The notes beneath the pieces are model-generated. The model did not search any database, was not told the DNA's origin, and saw only the letters and a list, made by a program, of their open reading frames with translations. A stretch of DNA of 64,000 nucleotides from Allosalinactinospora lopnorensis (GTDB lineage: Bacteria > Actinomycetota > Actinomycetes > Streptosporangiales > Streptosporangiaceae), in assembly GCF_000981225.1 (NCBI RefSeq), contig NZ_LAJC01000024.1, forward strand, positions 1 to 64,000, in the 5' to 3' direction. Made by a program: the position numbers and the translations under genes. How positions within the stretch are numbered: the stretch's first letter is position 1; each line of letters begins with the position of its first letter. Shown one piece after another: positions 1 to 8,435 of the stretch.

Positions 1-1430
1 TCGTGTGCGGCCGGCGCCAGCGACGCCGTGGTCCGGCTGCCGACCGACGCCGGGCCGTGCACGGAGCCGGAGTGGCCGATGACCACCCGGATCCGTTCGG
101 GCGGCAGTCCGAGTTCCTCCCGGAGGAGATCGGTGAGCACCGACGTGATGCCGGTACCGATGTCCTGCGCCGCCGTGCGTGCCACGACCGCACCCTGCTC
201 CACGGTCAGTTCCACCTCGGCGCCCGGGTCGACCTGGTGGATCCAGTTGGACGCGGCCACACCGACGCCGCGGCGGAAGCGCCCCGTCCGCCCGCCCGGC
301 GAAGGACGCTCCAGCCAGGCCGGCAGGGCCGCCGCCCAGTCGTAGAGCGCGCGCCGTTTGGGATTGCCGTCCCACCGGCGGCGCAGCGCCACGGGATCCT
401 CGTCCAGCCGGTGCGCCATCTCGTCCACGGCCTGCTCCAGCGCCCACGCCATGGGAGGTCCGCCGGGGGCGCGGAACGGCGTGCCCGGCGGGTGGTTGGT
501 GACGGTGTCGAAGTCCCGGAGCCGCCGGGGCGCGTGGCCGTACATGAGCCGGGCCCACAGGGCCACCACGGAACCGACTGAGGCCCCTCCCTCGCCGTAG
601 GTGTCCATGCTCAGTGCGGCGAGGTCGCCGTTCTCGTCGGCGAGGAGCGCCAGCGCGGTCCGGGTTCCCGGGCGGCTGCCCGGGTCGGTCAGCTCCTCGC
701 GCCGGTCGAGCACGACCCGGACCGGTGCCCGCGCCGCTTTGGCGAGTTCGACGGCGGCGACGGTCTCCGTGGTCAGTCCGCTCTTGGAGCCGAATCCGCC
801 GCCAACGTGCTCGGCGGTGACGTGCACCCGCTCGGGAGCGAGGCCCCACCGCTCCGCGGCCTGCTCGGCGAGCATGCCGATCGTCTGGGTGGAGACGTAC
901 AGGTGGAGTTCGCCGCTCTCGTCCCAGTAGGCGAGGCAGGCGTGCGGCTCCAGAGGGGTGTGCGTCTGCACCGGTGTGCTGAACACGCCGGTGACCAGCC
1001 GGGGGTTCTCGCGCTTCCGGGCCGCGGTGAGCCGGCGCATCGCCGTACCCGGGCGCCAGCTCAAGCTCGGGCCGGCGGGACCGCGCACGTTGCCCCGCCA
1101 GCGCGCCGGGCGCTTCGTGCCCTCCATGTTGGAGGCCGCCGCGTTCCGGGCCCGGCGGTCCGGGTAGACGAGGGAGGCGGCGGGCTCCGCGGCCCGGTCC
1201 GGGTCCAGGACCGGATCGAGCGTGTGGTAGTCGACGGCGACCTGCTCGGCCGCGGCCTCCGCCTTGGCCCGGGTGGGCGCGGCGACAGCGAGGACCGGCT
1301 GCCCGACGTAGCGGACGATGCGGTCCGGCGGCAGCAGTTCCACGTGCGCGGCGCCGGCGGCGTCGATGACCCGCACCCGGGCGTGCGCCACGGGCGAGCG
1401 GACGATCACCGCCTCCAGGCAGTCATCGAG
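1..1430 (-). CDS. Xanthine dehydrogenase-type molybdopterin-binding subunit (partial, frameshifted from its 2Fe-2S domain)
   Basis: The minus strand is open from about 1427 to the left edge and encodes a molybdenum hydroxylase large subunit, cut off by the window. Visible family marks are DDCLEAVIVRSPVAHARV near the N-terminus, the molybdopterin-contact motif HVGGGFGSKS (about 780-810), a FRAPGGPPMAWALE segment, and GTGITSV plus GSRTTAS near the edge. It hydroxylates purines or related N-heterocycles; xanthine or hypoxanthine is inferred from the adenine deaminase two genes away. The N-terminus of this domain (EKVTGRARYTTDV) lies in the frame of the upstream 2Fe-2S ORF, so the two were probably one fused polypeptide separated by a missing base near 1430. 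Confidence 0.85.
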
Positions 1431-1978
1431 CGCACGTCGGTGGTATAGCGGGCTCGGCCGGTCACCTTCTCCATCGCCTCGGTCCGCGGCCAGGCGGTGT
1501 TCGCGGCCTCGTCGTCGTGCCCGCCGGCGCAGGCTGCGGCGATCGCCGCGTAGATCCCCGGGTAGGCGCCGCATCGGCACACGTGCCCGGCCATCGCGTC
1601 GGCGATCACGTCGCGTTCCGGTGCGGTGTCGCCGTGCTCGGCGCGCCAGCGATCGACGAACGCCGCGGCCTCCACGACGAAGCCGGGGGTGCAGTACCCG
1701 CACTGCAGGGCGTCGTGGGCGGCGAACGCCCGCTGGACCGGGTGGGTGCCGTTGAGGCCTTCCACCGTCGTGATCGAGCGGTCCTCGACCGCGGTACCGG
1801 GAAGGACGCAGGAAGCGGTGGGCGTGCCGTCGACGAGAACGGTGCACGCCCCGCAGACGCCCGTTCCGCAGACGAGTTTGGTCCCGGTGAGCCCGAGGCG
1901 GTCGCGCAGGAGCTCGGCGGCGGTGGTGTCCGGATCGGTGTTGACGCCAGTGGCCGCGCCGTTGACAACGACGTCCAT
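1406..1978 (-). CDS. 2Fe-2S ferredoxin domain of xanthine dehydrogenase-type oxidoreductase
   Basis: This carries electrons from the molybdenum site through two 2Fe-2S clusters. The plant-type cluster motif is CGTGVCGACTVLVDG and the second (alpha-helical) cluster is CGYCTPGF plus CRCG. It starts at ATG 1978 (MDVVVNGAATG), downstream of the palindromes at 2035-2089. After the usual ~150 residues the ORF runs on into EAMEKVTGRARYTTDVR, which is the start of a molybdopterin-binding subunit, and then hits TGA after eight unrelated residues. A fused 2Fe-2S/Mo polypeptide with one base missing explains this. It is divergently transcribed from the TetR gene. Confidence 0.88.
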   Translation of the reverse strand: MDVVVNGAATGVNTDPDTTAAELLRDRLGLTGTKLVCGTGVCGACTVLVDGTPTASCVLPGTAVEDRSITTVEGLNGTHPVQRAFAAHDALQCGYCTPGFVVEAAAFVDRWRAEHGDTAPERDVIADAMAGHVCRCGAYPGIYAAIAAACAGGHDDEAANTAWPRTEAMEKVTGRARYTTDVRSMTAWRR

Positions 1979-2034
1979 CGGGTTCTCCCTGGTGGTAAGG
2001 GCTTCGATTGGCGTGGCGTCGAGGTCGACGCCAT

Positions 2035-2089
2035 GTTGACAACGTCAACTGGGTGTCACCCTAGGGTTCTGTGTTGACGTTGTCAACAC
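2035..2089. promoter_or_regulatory. Twin TetR-type operators in the divergent xdh/tetR promoter region
   Basis: Two inverted repeats share the core GTTGAC-N3-GTCAAC: one at 2035-2049 and a longer one at 2071-2089 (GTGTTGAC-GTT-GTCAACAC). They sit between the divergent 2Fe-2S gene (start 1978) and the TetR gene (start 2117), and each half contains TTGAC, which could double as a -35 element. Binding by the adjacent TetR protein is inferred. Confidence 0.75.
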
Positions 2090-2116
2090 AGAGGGAGGGC
2101 GTAGTAGTGTTTCGGC

Positions 2117-2749
2117 ATGTTCGCAGCGCAGAGAGCGCACGCTCCCGGGGGGCAGCTCCCTGATGGGCGGTTACCCGCCACCACCCGTGACCGACTGGTG
2201 GCGGCGGCTTCCGATCTGCTGGCGGAGGGAGGAACGGGGGCGGTGACACTGCGCGGGGTGGGGGAGCGCGCGGGGGTGTCCCGGACCGCGCCCTACCGGC
2301 ACTTCCGGGACAAGGACGATCTGCTGGCCGCGGTCGCCGCGGCGGCGTTCCAGCAGCTGTACCAGGACATGGCGACGGCGGTGGCCGCCGCACCGTCGCC
2401 CGTTCCGGAGGCGCTGCGCCGGGCCTGCCGCGCCTATGTCCGGTTCGGGCTGTCCTGGCCGGAGCACTACCGGCTGATCTTCCACGAACGCCTGGTCGAG
2501 GAGGAGCATTCCGAGCTCACCAAGAGCATCCCGGAGGGGATTCAGTACTTCGTCGCCCTCCTCACCAGAGGGCAGCAGGCGGAGGAGGTACGCTCCGGAG
2601 ACGCTCAGGACCTGACCATCCTCACCTGGTCGGCACTGCACGGCCTGGTCACCCTCGCCCAGTCCGGCCACCTGGTTCGCAAGGGGATCGAATCGGAGGA
2701 GGCGCTGGCGCGTCTGCTCGACGAACTGGTCGCCGGGTTGGAGGTGTGA
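2117..2749 (+). CDS. TetR/AcrR family transcriptional regulator
   Basis: This is a 210-residue one-component repressor. The N-terminal helix-turn-helix spans about residues 22-70 (RDRLVAAASDLLAEGG, then GVGERAGVSRTAPYRHFRDKDDLL), followed by an all-helical ligand-binding domain of normal length with the WxGxHG-like motif WSALHGLVTLAQSGHL. It is divergent from the xanthine dehydrogenase-type genes and lies only 6 bp ahead of the adenine deaminase gene, so it probably controls both sides through the twin palindromes. The likely effector is a purine base or catabolite, which is inference. ATG 2117 is the first start in frame. Confidence 0.88.
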   Translation: MFAAQRAHAPGGQLPDGRLPATTRDRLVAAASDLLAEGGTGAVTLRGVGERAGVSRTAPYRHFRDKDDLLAAVAAAAFQQLYQDMATAVAAAPSPVPEALRRACRAYVRFGLSWPEHYRLIFHERLVEEEHSELTKSIPEGIQYFVALLTRGQQAEEVRSGDAQDLTILTWSALHGLVTLAQSGHLVRKGIESEEALARLLDELVAGLEV

Positions 2750-2755
2750 AGCGCG

Positions 2756-3757
2756 ATGTCCGACATCCACGCCATTCCGAAAGCGGAACTGCACGTCCAC
2801 ATCGAGGGCACCCTGGAACCCGAGATGGCGTTCGCGCTGGCCGAGCGCAACGGCCTGGCACGGCCCGCCGCCTCGATCGAGGAGCTGCGCGCCCGCTACC
2901 GCTTCCGCGATCTGCAGTCCTTCCTGGACATCTACTACGCCAACATGGCCGTTCTGCGCACCGCGACCGACTTCCACGACCTGGCCGGCGCCTACTTCAG
3001 GCGTGCGGCGGCCCAGGGGGTGCGCCACGCCGAGGTCTTCTTCGACCCCCAGGCGCACCTGGCGCGCGGGGTCCCGATGCAGGCCGTCGTCGAGGGGCTG
3101 TACTCGGCCGTTGAGGAGGCGCGCGCACGCGGCCTCTCGGCCGACCTGATCATGTGCTTCCTGCGCGACGTCCCCGCTGAGGACGCCCTGCGCACCCTGC
3201 GCCGGGCCGAGCCGTTCCTGGACCGCATCATCGGCGTGGGGCTGGACTCCGCGGAGGTAGGGCACCCTCCGGACGCGTTCGCTGAGGTCTTCTCGCTGGC
3301 CAGGACTATGGGCCTGCACGCGGTGGCGCATGCCGGGGAGGAGGGGCCGCCCGCCTATGTCCGCACGGCGCTGGACGTGCTCGGGGCGCGGCGCATCGAC
3401 CACGGAATCCGCGCCCTGGAGGACCCGCGGCTGGTGGCGCGGTTGCGCGAGGAGCGCGTGCCGCTGACCGTATGCCCACTGTCGAACGTGCGGCTGCGCG
3501 TGGTGGACACGCTCAGCGCCCACCCGCTGCCGCGCATGCTGAGCGAGGGGCTGCTGGCCACGGTCAACTCCGACGACCCGGCCTACTTCGGCGGCTACGT
3601 GGCGGACAACTACGCAGCGGTGCGCGACGAGCTGGGGCTTTCGCAAGCGGAGCTGCGGCAGCTGGCGGTCAATTCCTTCGAGGCGTCGTTCCTGTCCGGC
3701 GAGCGCAAGGCGGAGCTCGCCGCCGAGGTGTTCGCCTGGGCTTTGGAACAGCAGTGA
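2756..3757 (+). CDS. Adenine deaminase (adenosine deaminase-like family)
   Basis: This is a metal-dependent TIM-barrel amidohydrolase of 333 residues. The zinc-ligand motif HVHIEGT is at residues 13-19; the catalytic segment is HAGEEGP; SNVRLRVVD and NSDDPAYFGGY carry the remaining ligands. The FLDIYYANMAVL stretch and VDHGIRALEDPRLV-like block match the adenine-specific branch (fungal Aah1 and Pseudomonas types) better than true adenosine deaminases, so adenine to hypoxanthine is the preferred call. Hypoxanthine is the natural feed for the neighbouring xanthine dehydrogenase-type enzyme. It is probably co-transcribed with tetR. Confidence 0.85.
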   Translation: MSDIHAIPKAELHVHIEGTLEPEMAFALAERNGLARPAASIEELRARYRFRDLQSFLDIYYANMAVLRTATDFHDLAGAYFRRAAAQGVRHAEVFFDPQAHLARGVPMQAVVEGLYSAVEEARARGLSADLIMCFLRDVPAEDALRTLRRAEPFLDRIIGVGLDSAEVGHPPDAFAEVFSLARTMGLHAVAHAGEEGPPAYVRTALDVLGARRIDHGIRALEDPRLVARLREERVPLTVCPLSNVRLRVVDTLSAHPLPRMLSEGLLATVNSDDPAYFGGYVADNYAAVRDELGLSQAELRQLAVNSFEASFLSGERKAELAAEVFAWALEQQ

Positions 3758-3820
3758 GGGGGGAACCGGGGCCGGGTCCGATTCGCGCGGCGCGGGCACG
3801 GATCCGGGTCCCGCGGCGGG

Positions 3821-5008
3821 TCAGGTGTCCGTGGGGGCATAGAGCCAGTCGAGGTCGGAGTAGTCGTCCGCGGCGCGTGTGGTGAGGATCCGGTCGCGCA
3901 GCGCCGGCACGAGGTCGCCCTCGGCGTGCCAGAGATCGCCCCACCACCGGGCTCTGCGCTGGACCAGAGCCGTACGGGCCATGCGCTGTTCCTGATAGGC
4001 GTGGAACGCCGGGACCACTTCACCGTTGTGGCGGGCGAGTTCCCGTGCCAGGCGGTCGGCGTCCTCGATCGCCTGGCACGCGCCCTGTGCGAGGTACTGC
4101 AGCATCGGGTGCGCGGCGTCACCGAGGAGGGTGGTCCGGCCGCGGGTCCAGGTGGGCAGGGGCTCCTGGTCGTACATCGGCCAGCGCCGGTCGGTGCCGA
4201 GGAGGGCGATCGAAGCCCGCACCTGAGTACACCCGCTGGAGAACGCCTCGTCGAGCTCCTCTTTCGTCCCCCAGTCGGCGGTCGCCTCGATCTCAGGGCG
4301 GTAGCGCGTACTCCGGAACACGGCGACCTGGTTGAACAGTTCGCCGCGGCGGATCGGGTACTGCACGAGGTGCTTGCCCGGCCCGATCCAGACGACCTCA
4401 TCGCTCTCCCGCACGGAGATGCCGATGTCGTCCAGCGGCACCGCGCCGCGGTAGGCGACGTAGCGGGCGCAGACGGGCCTGGAGTCGTGGATGTGCCCCC
4501 GCACGGCCGACCACAGCCCGTCGGCGCCGATGACGGCGCCGCAGTGGTAGACCCGGCCGTCGGCGGTGCTCACCCGGACCGAATCGGACCGGTCGTCGAC
4601 GCCCACCGCGGTCGTGTCCGACTCCATCGTCACGAGCTCGCTCGCCCTGCAGGCATCGACCAGGACGGCGAGCAGGTCACCGCGGTGCATGACGATGTAG
4701 GGCTGGCCGTAGCGCTCGCGGAAGGCCGCCCCGAAATCCAGGGTCGCCAGGTGCCTCCCGGTTTCGGCGTGCATCATGAGTCCGCGCCGGAGCTCGACCG
4801 CCTCTGCGTGGATCTGCTCGATCAGACCGAGGCGGTCCAGGACACGGGTGGCGTTGGGGGCGAGCTGGAGTCCCGCCCCGATCTCGCCGAAGTCCTCGGC
4901 CTGCTCGATGACGTGGGCGGGGAAGCCACGGCGGGCGAGCGAGAGCGCTGCCGCCATTCCCCCGATGCCTCCGCCGACGATCAGGAGCGGAACACGACTG
5001 CCGGCCAC
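3821..5008 (-). CDS. FAD-dependent aromatic-ring monooxygenase (3-hydroxybenzoate 6-hydroxylase/salicylate hydroxylase type)
   Basis: This is a single-component flavin hydroxylase of about 395 residues. It has the N-terminal Rossmann motif GGGIGGMAAALSLARRG, the NAD(P)H/FAD motif near GADGLWSAVR, and the FAD-ribityl motif GDAAHPMLQYLAQGACQAIEDA. The ring substrate cannot be read from sequence; 3-hydroxybenzoate to gentisate is the closest family assignment. GTG 5008 follows a GGAGG, while an upstream in-frame GTG at 5071 would add 21 uncharacteristic residues. It lies downstream of the tandem-domain MarR gene on the same strand, with a putative MarR site between them. Confidence 0.82.
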   Translation of the reverse strand: MAGSRVPLLIVGGGIGGMAAALSLARRGFPAHVIEQAEDFGEIGAGLQLAPNATRVLDRLGLIEQIHAEAVELRRGLMMHAETGRHLATLDFGAAFRERYGQPYIVMHRGDLLAVLVDACRASELVTMESDTTAVGVDDRSDSVRVSTADGRVYHCGAVIGADGLWSAVRGHIHDSRPVCARYVAYRGAVPLDDIGISVRESDEVVWIGPGKHLVQYPIRRGELFNQVAVFRSTRYRPEIEATADWGTKEELDEAFSSGCTQVRASIALLGTDRRWPMYDQEPLPTWTRGRTTLLGDAAHPMLQYLAQGACQAIEDADRLARELARHNGEVVPAFHAYQEQRMARTALVQRRARWWGDLWHAEGDLVPALRDRILTTRAADDYSDLDWLYAPTDT

Positions 5009-5159
5009 CGGCCGCCACCTCCAACGAGCCTCACTGCGGCCGTCCGAAGCGGGGAGGAACACCGCGGTCACGGGTCCGCCGGTTCGGGATCCGGTTACCG
5101 TGCGCCCGGAGCTGGAGCCGGAGGTGGGTATTCGCCGCCTCGGCGGAATCGACGAATAT

Positions 5160-5174
5160 TAGTTGGTATACGGA
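5160..5174 (-). promoter_or_regulatory. Candidate MarR operator upstream of the monooxygenase
   Basis: TAGTTGGTATACGGA matches TAGTTCGTATACAGA upstream of the MarR gene (6329-6343) at 13 of 15 positions, around a palindromic GTATAC core. It lies in the AT-richer 160 bp between the MarR stop and the monooxygenase start. Use as an operator is inferred. Confidence 0.5.
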
Positions 5175-5233
5175 ATATTTTTCGGCATGCTAGTTCCGGC
5201 CCAACAGCGCTGTCAATGGGAGGAGGGGCGGGG

Positions 5234-6190
5234 CTACCCCTGGTAGGCGATCCGCGCCATGAGTCCGGTGAAGACCGCGCGCTCCTCCTCGGGCAGCGGA
5301 TCGAGGAGCAGGCGCTGCACCCGGGCCACATCGGGCGTGGCGTCGGCGAGGGTGCGGGTGCCTTCGGGGGTGAGGCGCAGCAGGTTGCGGCGTCCGTCTT
5401 GGGGGTCGCGGGTGCGTTCGAGCCAGCCGCGCCCGGCGAGGCGGGCCACGACGTCGGCGCAGCTCGTCTTGTCCAGCGAGACCCGAAAGCCCAGCGCGCG
5501 CTGGTCGACCCCCGGTTCCTGATGTATCGCGAGAAGCACCGCGTACTGCGGTGACGTCAGCCCGCGGTCGACGTGGCCGGCCCACAGCCGTTCGTGGACC
5601 TGCTGCACGACCCGGATCAGATGGCCGGGCGTCCACAGCAGCTCCGGAACCGCGAACCGTTCGCCCCTGGATCGGATCTCCACCGCGGTCACCCGGCGCT
5701 CGGGAGCGATGCCGGCACCGGTGATCCGGCGCAGAGTCCCCAGGAGCCGGTCGTGCTCTTCCCGTGCCAGGAGCCCGGCGAGGCGCTCCTGGGTGCGGAT
5801 CACCCGGGGCGTGGCGTCGGCGAGGGTGCGGGTGCCTTCGGGGGTGAGGCGCAGCAGGTTGCGGCGTCCGTCTTGGGGGTCGCGGGTGCGTTCGAGCCAG
5901 CCGCGCCCGGCGAGGCGGGCCACGACGTCGGCGCAGCTCGTCTTGTCCAGCGAGGCATGGGAGCCCAGCGCGCGCTGGTCGATCCCCGGGGCGCGGGCGA
6001 GCGAGCCGAGCACGGCGTACTGCGGTGACGTCAGCCCGTGGTCGACGTGGCCGGCCCACAGCCGTTCGTGGACCTGCTGCACGACCCGGATCAGATGGCC
6101 GGGCGCCAGACGCAGCCCAGTGGGCAGGTCGATCGCCGCCGCACACGCCGGTGCGGATCCGCCACCCGTACCGGAGGAGCACCGGTCCAC
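5234..6190 (-). CDS. MarR family regulator with two tandem winged-helix domains
   Basis: This 318-residue protein carries two MarR domains in one chain, each beginning GHLIRVVQQVHERLWAGHVD and sharing LTSPQYAVL, LDKTSCADVVARLAGRGWLERTRDP and the wing DGRRNLLRLTPEGTRTLADAT. Ordinary MarR proteins are ~150 residues and dimerise; this one could be a covalent dimer. The start is GTG 6190, just behind AAAAAGGAGG; longer open frame upstream is not coding-like. The two domains are almost identical at the DNA level over the recognition region but differ in their C-terminal helices. It probably represses the downstream hydroxylase and itself. Confidence 0.85.
   Translation of the reverse strand: MDRCSSGTGGGSAPACAAAIDLPTGLRLAPGHLIRVVQQVHERLWAGHVDHGLTSPQYAVLGSLARAPGIDQRALGSHASLDKTSCADVVARLAGRGWLERTRDPQDGRRNLLRLTPEGTRTLADATPRVIRTQERLAGLLAREEHDRLLGTLRRITGAGIAPERRVTAVEIRSRGERFAVPELLWTPGHLIRVVQQVHERLWAGHVDRGLTSPQYAVLLAIHQEPGVDQRALGFRVSLDKTSCADVVARLAGRGWLERTRDPQDGRRNLLRLTPEGTRTLADATPDVARVQRLLLDPLPEEERAVFTGLMARIAYQG
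5333..5480. repeat. Direct repeat, copy 1 (inside tandem MarR gene)
   Basis: By eye this is identical over 148 bp to 5807-5954, an offset of 474 bp (158 codons). It encodes the recognition helix and wing of the C-terminal MarR domain. A further near-identical stretch follows at about 5539-5630 versus 6013-6104. Confidence 0.85.
5807..5954. repeat. Direct repeat, copy 2 (inside tandem MarR gene)
   Basis: This is the partner of 5333-5480 and encodes the same part of the N-terminal MarR domain. The flanking codons between the copies are diverged, so the identity looks recent or maintained by conversion. Confidence 0.85.
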
Positions 6191-6660
6191 GCCGCCTCCT
6201 TTTTCCGGGGTGCGGGCAATGGGCGGGAAGCGCTTGAGAATCGTTTTCCGGTGCCCGCTGCAGCGGGTCCGGCCCGCCGGTCTTCTCCCTTTGAAGGCGG
6301 AGCGGTCCAACCGTTCCCATGCTGATTCTAGTTCGTATACAGACGGTGTTTCGGCGGGGCGCTCCCGCAGCGAGGCCGCCGGCGTTCTCTCCGCGTTCGC
6401 CTTGGAGCGCGCCATCCCCCGCGCGCCGTGCGCGCCCACCGAGGACCGCTCGCGGATTTCCCGACCCTGCTGGGCAGCACCTTCGGTGTCCCCCTGAGGA
6501 GGCCGGAGGAGATCCGCACCTGCTCGCGGCGAGCGGTGTTCCGGCCGGTGTCCCCGCGGCGCGGGCCGGCGGTGGGGCCGCCGATACCGCACCAACGACC
6601 CGTACCGGGTAGGTCTTAATCCTCTTCGGCGTGTCACCGGGGAAGCGGGAAACTGCCAGT
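6191..6660. other. Divergent promoter region of the MarR gene and the acyltransferase gene
   Basis: This 470 bp stretch has no convincing gene. Open frames here are only shadows or upstream extensions of the MarR frame. It contains the MarR ribosome binding site (6191-6200 on the minus strand) and, at 6329-6343, TAGTTCGTATACAGA, a candidate MarR operator matching the one before the monooxygenase. Confidence 0.5.
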
Positions 6661-7809
6661 GTGGCAGTCGCAGTGCAGGAGAACGCCACCGCGCGGGTGT
6701 CGTCGCTGGACACCCTTCGGGCCTTCCTGGTCGCCTGGATCATCGGCGGCCATGCCCTGCTCGGCTACTCCTCGATCGGAGGGTGGGCCTACGACGAGGT
6801 CAACGAGGTCACGCTGAGCCCGCAGACCGAGCGTGTGCTGGCCCCCCTGCTCGGCCCTTCCGCGCTGTTCTTCATGGGCACCTTCTTCCTGGTGGCCGGG
6901 CTGTTCACGCCGCACTCGCTGGCCCGCAAGGGAACCGGGCGCTTCGCTCGGGACCGCCTCGTGCGGCTCGGCGTGCCGTTCCTGGCCACCATCCTGGTGC
7001 TGTGGCCGCTGTTCCTCTGGCTCACCTACCTCGCAGCGGGGCGGGAGGCGACGTACTGGGGGATGCTCACCGGGCGCCACCGGATCCTGGATGCCGGTGC
7101 GCTCTGGTTCACCGAGGTACTGCTGATCTTCTCCCTGGCCTACGCGGCATGGCGCCTGCTGCCCCGGCGCGGGCTCGCGCGCACCGCACCGCGGATCAGC
7201 GGTGCCTGGCTGGCCTGGCTGGCCGTGGTCATCGCGCTGGTCACGTTCGCGGTGCGGCTGTGGTTCCCCGCGCGGAGCACCCAGATCGGCGACCTGCACG
7301 TGTGGCAGTGGCCCCAGTTGGCCGCCATGTTCGCCCTGGGCATCGCCTGGGCGCGCCATGGATTGGCCGAGCGTGTGCCGCGGCGGCTGTGGCACGAAAG
7401 CGGCGCGGTCGCGCTGCTCACCATCGTCGCCGTCCCGGGTATCGCCGGTGCCATGGGGGTGAACAGCCTTGCCGGCGACGACACCCCGTTCCTGGGCGGG
7501 TGGAACATCGAGGCGATGCTCATGGCCTCAGCCGAGGCGGTGCTGGTGGTGTTCGGATCGATATGGCTGCTGGGAGCCGCCCAGCGCGTGTTCTCCCACG
7601 CCGGGAGATTCTCCAGGGCCCTCGCCAGGAGTTCGTTCGCGGCGTTCATTCTGCAGGGCCCGGTGCTGCTCGGGCTCGCGGTCGCGCTCCGGCCGCTGGG
7701 GCTGCCGGCCGAGGCGAAGGCGGCCGCGGTGGCCGTGCTGGGCATCGTGGTGTGCTTCGCGCTGGGCTGGCCGGCCGTTACCCGCACCAGGCTCGGCCGC
7801 TTCATGTGA
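6661..7809 (+). CDS. Acyltransferase 3 family integral membrane protein
   Basis: This multi-pass membrane protein has roughly ten hydrophobic helices. The N-terminal block SSLDTLRAFLVAWIIGGHALLGYSS is typical of acyltransferase family 3, whose conserved early Arg and the His of GGHA are functionally important. GRFARDRLVRLGVP after the second helix is also characteristic. The family O-acylates sugars or other cell-surface molecules using cytoplasmic acyl donors; the substrate here is unknown. The start is uncertain between GTG 6631 and GTG 6661; the latter has the better purine-rich stretch upstream. It faces the CoA-binding gene across a short hairpin. Confidence 0.75.
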   Translation: MAVAVQENATARVSSLDTLRAFLVAWIIGGHALLGYSSIGGWAYDEVNEVTLSPQTERVLAPLLGPSALFFMGTFFLVAGLFTPHSLARKGTGRFARDRLVRLGVPFLATILVLWPLFLWLTYLAAGREATYWGMLTGRHRILDAGALWFTEVLLIFSLAYAAWRLLPRRGLARTAPRISGAWLAWLAVVIALVTFAVRLWFPARSTQIGDLHVWQWPQLAAMFALGIAWARHGLAERVPRRLWHESGAVALLTIVAVPGIAGAMGVNSLAGDDTPFLGGWNIEAMLMASAEAVLVVFGSIWLLGAAQRVFSHAGRFSRALARSSFAAFILQGPVLLGLAVALRPLGLPAEAKAAAVAVLGIVVCFALGWPAVTRTRLGRFM

Positions 7810-7819
7810 TCCGGCGCCA

Positions 7820-7836
7820 CCGGGCCTGCGGCCCGG
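7820..7836. terminator. Hairpin between convergent genes
   Basis: CCGGGCC-TGC-GGCCCGG forms a 7-bp stem just after the acyltransferase stop and just before the stop of the convergent CoA-binding gene. It has no U-tract, as is common in actinobacteria. Confidence 0.5.
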
Positions 7837-7842
7837 GCACGC

Positions 7843-8259
7843 TCACCGCTCCAGCATGGGCAGTTCGATGGCCGGGCACAGGTCCATGACCATGTCCGCA
7901 CCGGCCTCGCGTACCCGGCCGTAGGCCGCTTCGTCGATCACCCCGAGCTGGAACCAGACCGCCTTGGCGCCAACGGCGACCGCCTGGTCGGCGATGTCCC
8001 CGGCCTGACTGGAGTTGACGAACACATCCACCACGTCCACCGGGAAGGGGATCTCGGCGAGGCTGGCGTACCCCGGTTCGCCGTGCACGGTCTCCGCCTT
8101 CGGGTGCACCGGGACCACGCGCTTGCCGTGCCGCTGCAGCACCCGGGCCACGCCGTGGGCGGCCCGCGCCGTGTTGGTGGACAGGCCGACGACGGCCCAG
8201 GTGTCGCCCGACTCGGTGAGGATTCTGCGGACGGTCGCCGCATCGCTGTAACCCGCCAT
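7843..8259 (-). CDS. CoA-binding domain protein (YccU-like)
   Basis: This small single-domain Rossmann-like protein (139 residues from MAGYSDAATVRR) resembles the CoA-binding domain of succinyl-CoA synthetase alpha. Landmarks are WAVVGLSTNTARAAHGVARVLQRHGKRVVPVHP, VDVVDVFVNSSQAGDIADQAV and VWFQLGVIDEAA. Its physiological role is not established; CoA binding is inferred from the family. ATG 8259 is preferred because the fold begins there; in-frame ATGs upstream at 8280 and 8310 add unlike sequence. It is separated from the SDR gene by a divergent promoter region. Confidence 0.78.
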   Translation of the reverse strand: MAGYSDAATVRRILTESGDTWAVVGLSTNTARAAHGVARVLQRHGKRVVPVHPKAETVHGEPGYASLAEIPFPVDVVDVFVNSSQAGDIADQAVAVGAKAVWFQLGVIDEAAYGRVREAGADMVMDLCPAIELPMLER

Positions 8260-8435
8260 ATCAGCTACAACCCTTGGCATTCGGGGGATGTTTCCGCGAG
8301 CCGGCCACATCCTGGTCGGCGGCCGGGCCCGCGCGCCCCCGCCACTCGTCGCCCACTGCCGGTTCTGCTCTTCGGAGCGGTCGCAGTAGCCGGGGGTACC
8401 CGCTTCGGGGTCCTTCCCGCAACGCGCAATACTGT

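Noticed and set aside
2171..3799. Long minus-strand open frame of 542 codons opposite the TetR and adenine deaminase genes
   Set aside because: It is the exact antisense of two well-supported genes, and its product is His/Arg/Gly-rich without family motifs; high GC makes such frames common here.
4705..5554. Plus-strand frames across the monooxygenase/MarR region
   Set aside because: They read antisense through both genes and the repeat units; no independent support.
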